A stretch of DNA of 64,000 nucleotides from Nocardia sp. NBC_00508 (GTDB lineage Bacteria; Actinomycetota; Actinomycetes; Mycobacteriales; Mycobacteriaceae), in assembly GCF_036346875.1 (NCBI RefSeq), contig NZ_CP107852.1, forward strand, positions 62,001-126,000. The letters are read 5' to 3'. A model generated the notes under the pieces. It worked only from the letters and a program-made list of their open reading frames with translations. It had not been told where the DNA came from and did not search any database. Positions 38,994-46,306 of the stretch are shown here, piece after piece. Both the position numbers and the translations under genes were made by a program. Position 1 is the stretch's first letter, and every line of letters starts with the position of its first letter.

Positions 38994-39047
38994 TTGCTCG
39001 GGAAAACCAACGCGCATACACTAACCAATAATGACAATCTTTTTCAA
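38994..39047. promoter_or_regulatory. Overlapping divergent promoters with a Zur-like operator
   Basis: Leftward promoter: TTGAAA (39042-39047, - strand), 18-base spacer, TAGTGT (39018-39023). This predicts a start near 39011, downstream of ATG 39017. Rightward promoter: TTGCTC (38994-38999), 17-base spacer, TACACT (39017-39022). This predicts a start at about 39030, so the reductase mRNA beginning at ATG 39031 would be leaderless. The two -10 elements lie back to back. At 39032-39046 the - strand reads TGAAAAAGATTGTCA, 13 of 15 matches to the actinobacterial Zur-type box TGAAAATGATTTTCA (consensus from memory). It covers the leftward -35 and the rightward start region, so one bound dimer could shut both operons. 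Confidence 0.55.
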
Positions 39048-40116
39048 CAATGCGCTGGACTGCTACCGGTTACTGGGGCGGTCGGGACTGCGTGTGTCGC
39101 CGATGGCGTTGGGTACCTTGACCTTCGGGTCCACCTGGGGGTGGGGGGCGGACAAGCAAGAGGCCCGGCGGATCTTCGACGCGTATGTCACACGCGGCGG
39201 CAACTTCTTCGACACCGCAGCCAACTACACCGGCGGCACGGCCGAGGAATGGCTCGGCGAGTTCGCCGCGACCGACCGGGACTCTCTCGTCCTCGCGACC
39301 AAGTACACCGCGCTGCGACGGCTCACCGACCCGAACTCCGGCGGCAACCATCGCAAGAACATGATCGCCTCGGTCGAGGCCAGCCTGCGCCGCCTGAACA
39401 CCGACTATCTCGATCTGCTCTATCTGCACCTGTGGGACGACCTGACACCGGTCGAGGAAATCCTGCGCGGCATGGACGATCTGGTGCGCGCAGGCAAAGT
39501 GCTCTACACCGGCATCTCCAACACCCCCGCCTGGCAGATCGCCCGCATGCAGACCATCGCCGACCTGCGCGGCTGGACACCGCTCATCGCGGTCCAGCTC
39601 GAATACAACTTGGCCGAACGCACCGTCGAGCACGACATGCTGCCGATGGCACGGGAACTCGGTCTCGGCGTCGTCGCCTGGTCCCCACTGGCAGGTGGCG
39701 TTCTCACCGGCAAATACACCCGCAACGATCTGCCGTCGGACGCACGCAAGCCGACACTGGGGACATCCCGGAAGGACCTGATCCTCGCCGGTGAAGGTCT
39801 CAGCGAACGAAGCTTGGCCATCGCCGATTCCGTGCGCCGCGTTGCCGAGGAGCTCGGCCGTTCACCGGCGCAGGTAGCCCTCGCCTGGACGCTGCGCCAA
39901 CCCGATGTCACCGCACCCGTTCTCGGCGCACGCACCCTCACACAGCTCGAGGACGATCTCGGCGCGCTGACCGTGCGCCTCGAGGACCACCATCTCGAAT
40001 ACCTCCAGGAAGCATCCGCCGTCGCTCCGGGATATCCGCACAACGTCCTCGCACGCCCCATGGCGCGCCGGACCATCGTCGGAGACATGCGCATCGACCC
40101 GCGCTCCAGATCCTGA
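39031..40116 (+). CDS. Aldo/keto reductase of the biosynthetic cluster
   Basis: A 361-residue AKR with a complete catalytic tetrad: Asp and Tyr in NFFDTAANYTGG, Lys in LVLATKYTALRR and His in LLYLHLWDDL. NADPH-binding GVVAWSPLAGGVLTGKY and the late VTAPVLGARTLTQLEDDL are present. ATG 39031 is eight bases after a predicted -10 element, and family members start close to the RLLGRSGLRVSP that follows, so a leaderless message is likely. It is divergent from the NRPS gene and shares its operator. Because the PKS lacks a ketoreductase domain, it is the natural candidate to reduce the beta-keto group or a thiazoline C=N in trans (inference). Confidence 0.92.
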   Translation: MTIFFNNALDCYRLLGRSGLRVSPMALGTLTFGSTWGWGADKQEARRIFDAYVTRGGNFFDTAANYTGGTAEEWLGEFAATDRDSLVLATKYTALRRLTDPNSGGNHRKNMIASVEASLRRLNTDYLDLLYLHLWDDLTPVEEILRGMDDLVRAGKVLYTGISNTPAWQIARMQTIADLRGWTPLIAVQLEYNLAERTVEHDMLPMARELGLGVVAWSPLAGGVLTGKYTRNDLPSDARKPTLGTSRKDLILAGEGLSERSLAIADSVRRVAEELGRSPAQVALAWTLRQPDVTAPVLGARTLTQLEDDLGALTVRLEDHHLEYLQEASAVAPGYPHNVLARPMARRTIVGDMRIDPRSRS

Positions 40117-40148
40117 CACCGATCACCGACATCGCCCGAGGAAGAATC

Positions 40149-40763
40149 TTGGCTCTCTTCGACCTGTTCATCGACCATCTGCTGCGCCGACCGCGAGGGT
40201 GGCTGGCCCGGATGATGTGGCGGGACATGAAGTCCCACCACGAGATCTTCAACGAGACGCTGACGGCGCTGAACCTCACCCACGACGACCATCTGCTGGA
40301 AATCGGTTGCGGAGGAGGCACCTTCGCCGCACGAGCGCTCGCGCTGGGCTGCCGGATGACCGCGGTGGATCACAGTGCCGATATGGTGGCGCTCACGACG
40401 TCGGCGAACGCGGACGCCGTGCGCGAAGGCCGGCTCGAGGTCATCGAGGCGGCGGCCGAATCGTTGCCGCTGCCGGACCGGCACTTCACCTGTGTGACCG
40501 CGATGAACGTGCTGTTCTTCGTCTCTGTTCCAGCCCTGCTCGCCGAGCTCCATCGCGTGCTCGCGCCGGGCGGACGTCTCGTCCTGCACACCGTCGCACC
40601 CGAGCCGCCCCGCTCGCTCATGCCCGCGCCGGTGGCCGAACGCGTTCGCTTCCACTCCGACACCGAACTCGTCTCGATGCTCGAAGCGGCTGGCTTTCTC
40701 CAGCCGCGCGTCCAGCAAGTCGGCGGTGCCTTCCAACTCGTCACGGCATCACGGCTGAGCTGA
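40149..40763 (+). CDS. SAM-dependent methyltransferase
   Basis: A 204-residue class I methyltransferase starting at TTG 40149 (GAGGAAG just upstream). Motif I is LLEIGCGGGTFAARALALG, then MTAVDHSADMVAL and the Methyltransf_11 pattern AESLPLPDRHFTCVTAMNVL and RVLAPGGRLVLH. It follows the aldo/keto reductase by 32 bases and is probably cotranscribed with it. That makes it the fourth methyltransferase of the cluster. Substrate unknown; the UbiE/Coq5-like form is compatible with C-, N- or O-methylation of small molecules. Confidence 0.86.
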   Translation: MALFDLFIDHLLRRPRGWLARMMWRDMKSHHEIFNETLTALNLTHDDHLLEIGCGGGTFAARALALGCRMTAVDHSADMVALTTSANADAVREGRLEVIEAAAESLPLPDRHFTCVTAMNVLFFVSVPALLAELHRVLAPGGRLVLHTVAPEPPRSLMPAPVAERVRFHSDTELVSMLEAAGFLQPRVQQVGGAFQLVTASRLS

Positions 40764-40782
40764 ACGAACGCGAACCCGGTGA

Positions 40783-40900
40783 CGGTTGGTGTGTTATCCG
40801 CCGACTGGTCCAGCAGTTCCCGGCGCAGCGTCTGGTGCCAGTGTTCGATCTTCCCGGTCGTGGTCGGCGAGAACGGCTTGAAACCCTCGTCATACTCGCC
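40783..40900 (-). mobile_element. IS481-type transposase fragment
   Basis: Leftward peptide FSPTTTGKIEHWHQTLRREL followed by LDQ matches the DDE-region segment of IS481/IS3-like transposases ('TTGKIERFHQTLRRE'). Only about 35 residues remain, with no terminal repeats recognised. It sits at the right border of the biosynthetic cluster. Confidence 0.5.
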
Positions 40901-41035
40901 GAGGGACGGCCATGGCTGCCCGCATAATCCCACCGCCCACGATGGGAGACCATGGAATCTCACGTCGAACTCGGCCCCGAGCCCCGATCACGGGGGCTCT
41001 GGCGTCCGCGATGCGGGGCTGCAGGGCCATGGTTG

Positions 41036-41581
41036 TCACCGATTGCCCGGCTGTATCCATCGCCTCAGCGCATCGATGGTGGTTTCCGGTGAGGTGTTGA
41101 AACAGAACTTGACCCCGGGTGATATCTCGTTGACCACGTTCACTAGTCGTTCGAACAGCAAGGTGTGCTCGGGCATAGCGCGTATCCCGGCACCGATCAT
41201 CGCGATACCGAATGGCTTGGTGGCGGCGCAGTCACGCAGGGTTGCTTCGGCCGCGTCGGGTTCCGCTTCCACCAGGCACGATACGATGTCGAATCCGGCG
41301 TCGTGCAGCGCTTGCTCGCCCACCGCGATCCTTGCGGTCAGCGTGGCCTCGTCCAGACCGGGTATGCGACTGTAGTCGATGGCGCTGGGGTGCAGGCCGA
41401 TCGACAGGACGGTGTTCGTTTCGCTTTGATCTGCCACTGTCTCGGTTCCTTTCTGTTTCGATGTCCAGGCAAACCCGATCACGCCCAGGGCCAGCAGGAG
41501 AGCCACACCGGCTCCGATCATCCGCCTCGTTCGGTCCGCTCGCGTGCTCGGCACGGCGTTGACGCGGCCGTCGGTCACCAT
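41036..41581 (-). CDS. Membrane-anchored hypothetical protein
   Basis: A 181-residue protein. One N-terminal hydrophobic helix (about 21-41, MIGAGVALLLALGVIGFAW) follows a basic segment, giving a signal anchor with the C-terminal domain probably outside. The soluble part (about 60-181) contains VLSIGLHPSAIDYSRIPGLD, GFDIVSCLVEAEPD, AMIGAGIRAMPEHTLLFERL and a final FNTSPETTIDALRRWI. It resembles small cytosolic hypothetical proteins of actinobacteria that normally lack the helix. The start overlaps the stop of the SDR gene (41575-41581), so the two are coupled. Function unknown. Confidence 0.65.
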   Translation of the reverse strand: MVTDGRVNAVPSTRADRTRRMIGAGVALLLALGVIGFAWTSKQKGTETVADQSETNTVLSIGLHPSAIDYSRIPGLDEATLTARIAVGEQALHDAGFDIVSCLVEAEPDAAEATLRDCAATKPFGIAMIGAGIRAMPEHTLLFERLVNVVNEISPGVKFCFNTSPETTIDALRRWIQPGNR

Positions 41582-42294
41582 GGCGTACGACCGTTGCGGT
41601 CGAAGAATCCACCGGTCGGTCCGGCGGAGTCGATGCCGGCCAGTCGGATGATGGCGTCGGTGCCCTCGGCGACCGTCTGGAATCCGGACTGGTGGTTGAG
41701 GTCGGTGGCGGTGTATCCGGGGTCGACGGCGTTGACCCGGATATCGGACAGGGCGCGGGCGTATTGGCTGGTGATCATATTCAATGCCGCTTTCGACGCT
41801 GGATAGCCGAGGGCGGGAGGCACCAGCCCGACCAGATCCGGGTCGGTGGTGGCGGCGATCGAGCCCAAGCCGCTGGACACCATCACAATCCTGGGATGCC
41901 CGGCGGCGCGCAGCAGCGGGAGGAACGCATTCGTCACGCGGACTACGCCGAAGACGTTGGTCTCGAAGACATCCCAGAGATCAGCCGCCCGAATGTCGGC
42001 CGGTGGTGTCATCGGACCGCCGATGCCGGCGTTGTTGACCAGCACGTCCAGCCAACCCGCGCGATTCATCACGATATCGGCGGCTGCCTGCACCGATTCG
42101 TCGGCGGTGACATCCAGTGGGACGAATTCCACCGCCAAGCCTGCCGCGGCCAGTTCCTGTGTCGCTGCAGTGCCACGGTCGATGTCACGGGCGGTCAGGA
42201 ACACCCGCCAGCCCATGCCCGCCAACCGTCGCACAGTCTCGCGGCCAAGCCCCTTGTTCGCCCCGGTCACCAGGGCAGTTGTTGTGATTGCCAT
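41575..42294 (-). CDS. Short-chain dehydrogenase/reductase
   Basis: A 239-residue classical SDR with TGANKGLGRETV for cofactor binding, LVNNAGIGGP, the catalytic Ser in VMVSSGLGS and YPASKAALN. VDPGYTATDLN follows. The TARD segment after strand 2 favours NADPH. It resembles carbonyl-reductase-type SDRs. The gene is divergent from an XRE regulator (start 42395) and coupled downstream to the membrane-anchored hypothetical gene. Such XRE-SDR pairs are frequent in actinobacteria; the substrate is unknown. Confidence 0.92.
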   Translation of the reverse strand: MAITTTALVTGANKGLGRETVRRLAGMGWRVFLTARDIDRGTAATQELAAAGLAVEFVPLDVTADESVQAAADIVMNRAGWLDVLVNNAGIGGPMTPPADIRAADLWDVFETNVFGVVRVTNAFLPLLRAAGHPRIVMVSSGLGSIAATTDPDLVGLVPPALGYPASKAALNMITSQYARALSDIRVNAVDPGYTATDLNHQSGFQTVAEGTDAIIRLAGIDSAGPTGGFFDRNGRTPW

Positions 42295-42394
42295 GTCCGC
42301 AGCGTCACAGTCCCAGCATCCGGCCGCCAGGACCGCTCACGCATGGGACCGGCAGTACCACCCCGACGATCGGGACGCACGGCACGATAGGAGC

Positions 42395-43237
42395 ATGGAC
42401 AGAGCCGAACTGGCCACCGTGCTGCGCACCGCACGTTCACGCATCAAACCCGCCGATGTGGGCCTACGATCGGGGCTGCGGCGGCAGGTTCCCGGACTGC
42501 GTCGTGAAGAGGTCGCCCAGTTGGCGGGGCTCAGCGTCGACTACGTGGTCCGACTCGAGCAGGGACGGGGACCGAAACCATCCACGCAGGTGCTCGGTGC
42601 ACTGGCACGTGCCCTACGACTCAGCGACAACGATCGCGACCTGGTGTTCCGGCTCGCCGGCTCCGAACCCCCGCACGCTGGACACGTCCCGATGCTGGTG
42701 CACCCCAGCGCGCTTCGGATGCTCGACCGCATGTCCGATCTGCCAGCGCTGGTGCTGTCGGCCAAATCCGATGTGCTGGCTTGGAATCCGCTCGCCACCG
42801 CACTACTCGGCGACTTCTCCGAGATACCAGCCGCTCGACGCAACCTCATCTTGCAACGGTTCCTCGGAAACGGCCTCGGCCGCGTGAGACTGACGCCGGA
42901 AGATGCGAAGAAGACAGCCGCCAACTGCGTCGGCTGCCTACGCACAGCCCAAGCACGCTACCCAGAAGACCCCGACATCGCCCGCCTCGTCGCCGACTTG
43001 CGCTCCGGCAACGAGGGCTTCGAGCACCTATGGCGCGGCGGACACTCCAGCACGATGCGCGCCGTCACCACAACGATCGAACACCCCGAACTCGGCCCGC
43101 TCACACTCGACTGCGACGCCCTACTGATACCAGAGGCCGACCAAACCATCGTGGTCTATTCGGCCGCCCCTGCCACACCTGCGGCCACATCACTGGACCT
43201 TCTGCGTGTCACCGGCGCTGAACGATTCACCCACTGA
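42395..43237 (+). CDS. XRE-family regulator with MmyB-like ligand domain
   Basis: A 280-residue regulator. The N-terminal helix-turn-helix is VPGLRREEVAQLAGLSVDYV with VRLEQGRGPKPSTQVLGALA. The C-terminal MmyB-like domain (about 105-270) has LSAKSDVLAWNPLATALLGD and FEHLWRGGHSSTM. Start ATG 42395 with TAGGAG upstream; the longer frame upstream is antisense to the SDR gene. It is divergent from that SDR and probably its regulator. Related proteins bind fatty-acid or other hydrophobic ligands. Confidence 0.93.
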   Translation: MDRAELATVLRTARSRIKPADVGLRSGLRRQVPGLRREEVAQLAGLSVDYVVRLEQGRGPKPSTQVLGALARALRLSDNDRDLVFRLAGSEPPHAGHVPMLVHPSALRMLDRMSDLPALVLSAKSDVLAWNPLATALLGDFSEIPAARRNLILQRFLGNGLGRVRLTPEDAKKTAANCVGCLRTAQARYPEDPDIARLVADLRSGNEGFEHLWRGGHSSTMRAVTTTIEHPELGPLTLDCDALLIPEADQTIVVYSAAPATPAATSLDLLRVTGAERFTH

Positions 43238-43567
43238 CCGACGAGCGCGCAATGAGCCGCTTACCGCGCCCCCTCGACGGCCGCGCTCAGGCTCCGCGAC
43301 TCGGCGACGGAAGTCGCTGCGCACACCAGCCCGGCGGCGCCGCAGCTGCGGAAGCGCTTCGGCCAGTTCGATCGATGTCGGCGGCTTTGAGCCAGTTGTG
43401 TTGTGCAGACAACCCTCCGGCTACTACGGTCGTTCGGCTGATGGTCCCGTTTGCTCGCGAGTGCCTCCGGTGGGCAGCATCCATCGGTCGGTGATCCTCA
43501 GTGCGACCGGTCTTTCCGGCAGGCTGCCGGGTTGGAGACCGACTACGAACGCAGTAACTTCCGCACC
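43238..43567. other. Eroded sequence beside an ECF sigma remnant
   Basis: No intact gene. On the - strand at about 43430-43565 one frame reads AEVTAFVVGLQPGSLPERP followed by VALRITDRWMLPTGGT, which looks protein-like but is not in frame with the adjacent sigma-factor remnant. I cannot assign it. Together these suggest two fused gene scraps. Confidence 0.35.
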
Positions 43568-43850
43568 CGCGCTGGGGGTAAAGGACCCGCAGCACCGTCG
43601 TCAGATCGCCGGGTTGGTCGAGCGGCAGCCCCGAGATACGCCGCTTGGCTCGGCTGATTCGTTGTGCCATGGTCGCTTCGGGCACCAGGTATGCCGTCGC
43701 GATCTGCCGCGTCGTCAGGCCGCCGACCGCGCGCAGCGTCAACGCGACGGCCGAACCAGGGGACTGCGACGGGTGCGCGCACAGGAAGTAGAGCCACAGC
43801 GAGTCGTCCGTGCCTGGCACCGGACCTCTCGGCGGCTCGACCTCCACGGC
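43568..43850 (-). pseudogene. ECF-type sigma factor remnant (DUF6596/ECF42-like)
   Basis: The frame holds GPVPGTDDSLWLYFLCAHPS, then SAVALTLRAVGGLTTRQIAT and AYLVPEATMAQRISRAKRRI. This is the sigma region 4 and start of the C-terminal extension of ECF42-like factors. Sigma region 2 is missing at the 5' side. At the 3' side the conserved VLRVLY runs into a different sequence. Length is under a quarter of the normal 400 residues, so it is not functional. Confidence 0.55.
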
Positions 43851-43944
43851 GAGTTCCCGTCCCCGCCGTGAGGTTTCGGCCCGGGCAGGCGTCGAGGAAC
43901 CTGCGCCAGGCGGTTCGTTACGGCCCATTCTGGCCGCGGTGACC

Positions 43945-44442
43945 TCAGGCGTGCTGACGTTCGGCCCGCTGCCGGGTCAGCTCCTCGATCGCGGTGGGCA
44001 AGGTGGTTTCGAAGTCGATGAGCTTCACCCAGGTCGGGGTGACGACGATCCGGACCATGCCGTCATAGAGCGAGCGGACCTCGGCTTCCCACTCGACGCG
44101 CTGCTCGGGTGTCATCTCGTAGCTGCCGTTGATCTGCAGATACTCCTCCGGTATGCCGTCGACGACGTCCAGCTCGGCCCGCCCGCGGATGAGCAGGATC
44201 TTCGGCGGGTGTACCTCGGTGTCGATCGTCAGCGCGACCTGAGGGTTGTGCCGCAGGGAGGGCAGTTTCGGGGCGTTCTTCGTGGTGCAGAGCACGATCT
44301 CCGAGCCGTTCCAGGCGAACGCGATCGGGATGTTGCGGGGTGTGCCGTCCTTGGCGACGTAGGCCAAGCGGCTCAGGTCGCGGGCCAGCAACTCCTGGCT
44401 GATCGGGCGGTTGAGGATCTCGGTGATCTCGTGCTGTTCCAT
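43945..44442 (-). CDS. Pyridoxamine 5'-phosphate oxidase-like flavoprotein
   Basis: A 165-residue split-barrel protein. LARLSRLAYVAKDG-like strands are followed by RNIPIAFAWNGSEIVLCTT, APKLPSLRHNPQVALTIDT and ILLIRGRAELD, the standard pattern of F420- or FMN-binding PPOX-like proteins. It is a normal length for the family, with an ATG at 44440-44442. It stands alone, and the substrate is unknown. Confidence 0.88.
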   Translation of the reverse strand: MEQHEITEILNRPISQELLARDLSRLAYVAKDGTPRNIPIAFAWNGSEIVLCTTKNAPKLPSLRHNPQVALTIDTEVHPPKILLIRGRAELDVVDGIPEEYLQINGSYEMTPEQRVEWEAEVRSLYDGMVRIVVTPTWVKLIDFETTLPTAIEELTRQRAERQHA

Positions 44443-44703
44443 TGCTGTCGCTCCTGTGTCGGCGTCCTCGAGCGCCGTTCTCGGCTGCTCGTACCCTGGG
44501 ACGGATCCGGTCCTACGTTCTCGACATCCGCAGCGACGAATTTTCGGATCTTTCTCGGACCCAGCGGGGACGGCACCTGAAGATCAGCTGACGATGGCGC
44601 CAAGGGACGCACAGCTGCGACGCTGGATCAACCCGATCCTGCGCGACCGGTCCGGCGTGCGGGCTGACCTCCGAGCAGCAAGGTGGAGTCGTGCGGCCAT
44701 CGG

Positions 44704-45897
44704 TTACGGGGTGGGCCAGCCCGTGTATGCCTCCGCGAGATATCGGGATCCTGATTCCGACGTGACCACCATTTCCAATTCGCCCAGCTGCCGCCGGTTG
44801 TCGAAGTCGGTCGCGTCGGGAAGTTGATGCAGCATCGTCGTCATCCAGTACGAGAAGTTCTGCGCTTTCCACACTCGAGCGAGTGCGCGCGGAGTGTAGT
44901 GATCGAGTGCTTGCGTGTCATTCTTGACGATCGCGCGTTCGAGTAACTCCGCGAGGACCCGTACGTCGGCGAGGGCGAGATTGAGCCCTTTCGCTCCGGT
45001 GGGGGGAACGGTGTGGGCTGCGTCGCCGACCAGCAGCATGTTGCCATAGCGAATGGGTTCCTGGACGAAGCTGCGGAACGGCAGCACCGACTTCTCCAGG
45101 ACTCGCCCTTCGTGCAGGGCGTAGCCGTCGCGGCCGGCGATCCGGGCCTGCAGCTCATGCCAGATCCGGTCGTTGGACCAGTCGTCGACGTTCTCGGTGG
45201 GAGCGCATTGGAAGTACATGCGTTGCAGGGTGGGTGTCCGCTGGCTGATCAGCGCGAATCCACGGTCGGAGCGGGCGTAGATCAGCTCGGGCGCGCTCTT
45301 GGGCGCCTCGGCCAGAATACCGAACCAGGCGAACGGATACTCGCGGAAGTACTGCTGACGTTCGGTCGCCGGGACTTCGAACCGGCACAGACTGCGTGAC
45401 CCGTCGGCGCCGACGAGGTACCGGCAGCGGATCTCATGTCCCACGCCGTCGGCGTCGGCGAAGCGTATGCCGGGGCGCGCGTCGGTGATATCCAGAACCT
45501 GTGTGTCGGTCACCCCGAAACGGATGTCGCCGCCATCCCGTTCGCGCGCCTCCACCAAGTCGATGAACACATCGGTCTGCGGGTACAACCAGGTGGACGC
45601 GCCGACCAGCGCTTGAAAATCGATCCGGTGGCTCACACCGTCGAAGCGCAGGTCGATGCCTTTGTGTTCGTGTCCATCTCGTAGCACCCGATCGGACACT
45701 CCGGTGTCGATGAGCATCCGAACGCTGTCGCGTTCCAGGATCCCGGCGCGATGGGTTGCCTCGATCTCGCGGCGACGGCGCAGATCGATCGCCACGGACT
45801 CGATACCGGCGAGCGCGAGCAGGTGTGACAGCATCAGGCCTGCGGGGCCGGCGCCGACGATCCCGACGGTGGTCTCGGTGATGGTGCGTGATGCCAC
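44704..45897 (-). CDS. pobA: 4-hydroxybenzoate 3-monooxygenase
   Basis: A 397-residue group A flavin hydroxylase converting 4-hydroxybenzoate to protocatechuate with NAD(P)H and O2. The FAD motif is VGIVGAGPAGLMLSHLLALA. YLVGADGSRSLCR is the DG motif and LLVGDAAHTVPPTGAKGLNL the GD motif. The length agrees with PobA. GTG 45897 is chosen because AAGGAGGA lies directly upstream; the longer frame overlaps pcaC. It is the last gene of the protocatechuate operon, 31 bases after pcaC, and supplies the operon's ring-cleavage substrate. Confidence 0.95.
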   Translation of the reverse strand: MASRTITETTVGIVGAGPAGLMLSHLLALAGIESVAIDLRRRREIEATHRAGILERDSVRMLIDTGVSDRVLRDGHEHKGIDLRFDGVSHRIDFQALVGASTWLYPQTDVFIDLVEARERDGGDIRFGVTDTQVLDITDARPGIRFADADGVGHEIRCRYLVGADGSRSLCRFEVPATERQQYFREYPFAWFGILAEAPKSAPELIYARSDRGFALISQRTPTLQRMYFQCAPTENVDDWSNDRIWHELQARIAGRDGYALHEGRVLEKSVLPFRSFVQEPIRYGNMLLVGDAAHTVPPTGAKGLNLALADVRVLAELLERAIVKNDTQALDHYTPRALARVWKAQNFSYWMTTMLHQLPDATDFDNRRQLGELEMVVTSESGSRYLAEAYTGWPTP

Positions 45898-45928
45898 GAT
45901 TCCTCCTTCGGCGATAGGGGGTGTAGGT

Positions 45929-46306
45929 CTACCGCGGTTTCGCCTCGCCGAGCACATGTTCGGCGACGGCGAATGCGGTATTGGCTCGGGGTATGCCGGC
46001 GTAGGCGGCGGTGTGCAGCAGAACTTCGGCGATTTCCGCGTCGCTCAGGCCGTTGCGCAGGGCGGCGCGGGTGTGCATGGCCAGTTCCTCGTGGCAGCCG
46101 AGGACGGTGAGCAGCGCGAGGGTGATCGCGCTGCGGGTTCGTCGGTCCAGGCCGTCGCGGGTCCAGATGGCGCCCCAGGCGGCCTGAGTGATGTAGTCCT
46201 GGAACGGCCTGGTGAAGTCGGTGGTCCCCGCGACGGCTCGGTCGACGTGGTCGTCGCCCAAGACCTCGCGGCGCACCGTAATCGCGGCATCGTGGTCGTA
46301 GCTCAC
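45929..46306 (-). CDS. pcaC: 4-carboxymuconolactone decarboxylase
   Basis: A 125-residue AhpD-fold decarboxylase giving 3-oxoadipate enol-lactone. RREVLGDDHVDRAVAGTTDF, RPFQDYITQAAWGAIWTRDG, LTVLGCHEELAMHTRAALRN and EVLLHTAAYAGIPRANTAF are classical PcaC motifs. The GTG start overlaps the stop of the pcaB-pcaD fusion by four bases. In many actinobacteria PcaC is fused to PcaD (PcaL); here it is separate. Confidence 0.95.
   Translation of the reverse strand: MSYDHDAAITVRREVLGDDHVDRAVAGTTDFTRPFQDYITQAAWGAIWTRDGLDRRTRSAITLALLTVLGCHEELAMHTRAALRNGLSDAEIAEVLLHTAAYAGIPRANTAFAVAEHVLGEAKPR

Noticed and set aside
39017..39017. ATG 39017 as start of the NRPS gene
   Set aside because: It lies upstream of the predicted transcription start and lacks a ribosome binding site; ATG 38984 has AAGGG upstream and the same frame.
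39017..39047. IdeR/DmdR iron box in the divergent promoter
   Set aside because: Only a half-like GGTTAG is seen and the 19-base dyad TTAGGTTAGSCTAACCTAA is absent; the Zur-like box fits better.
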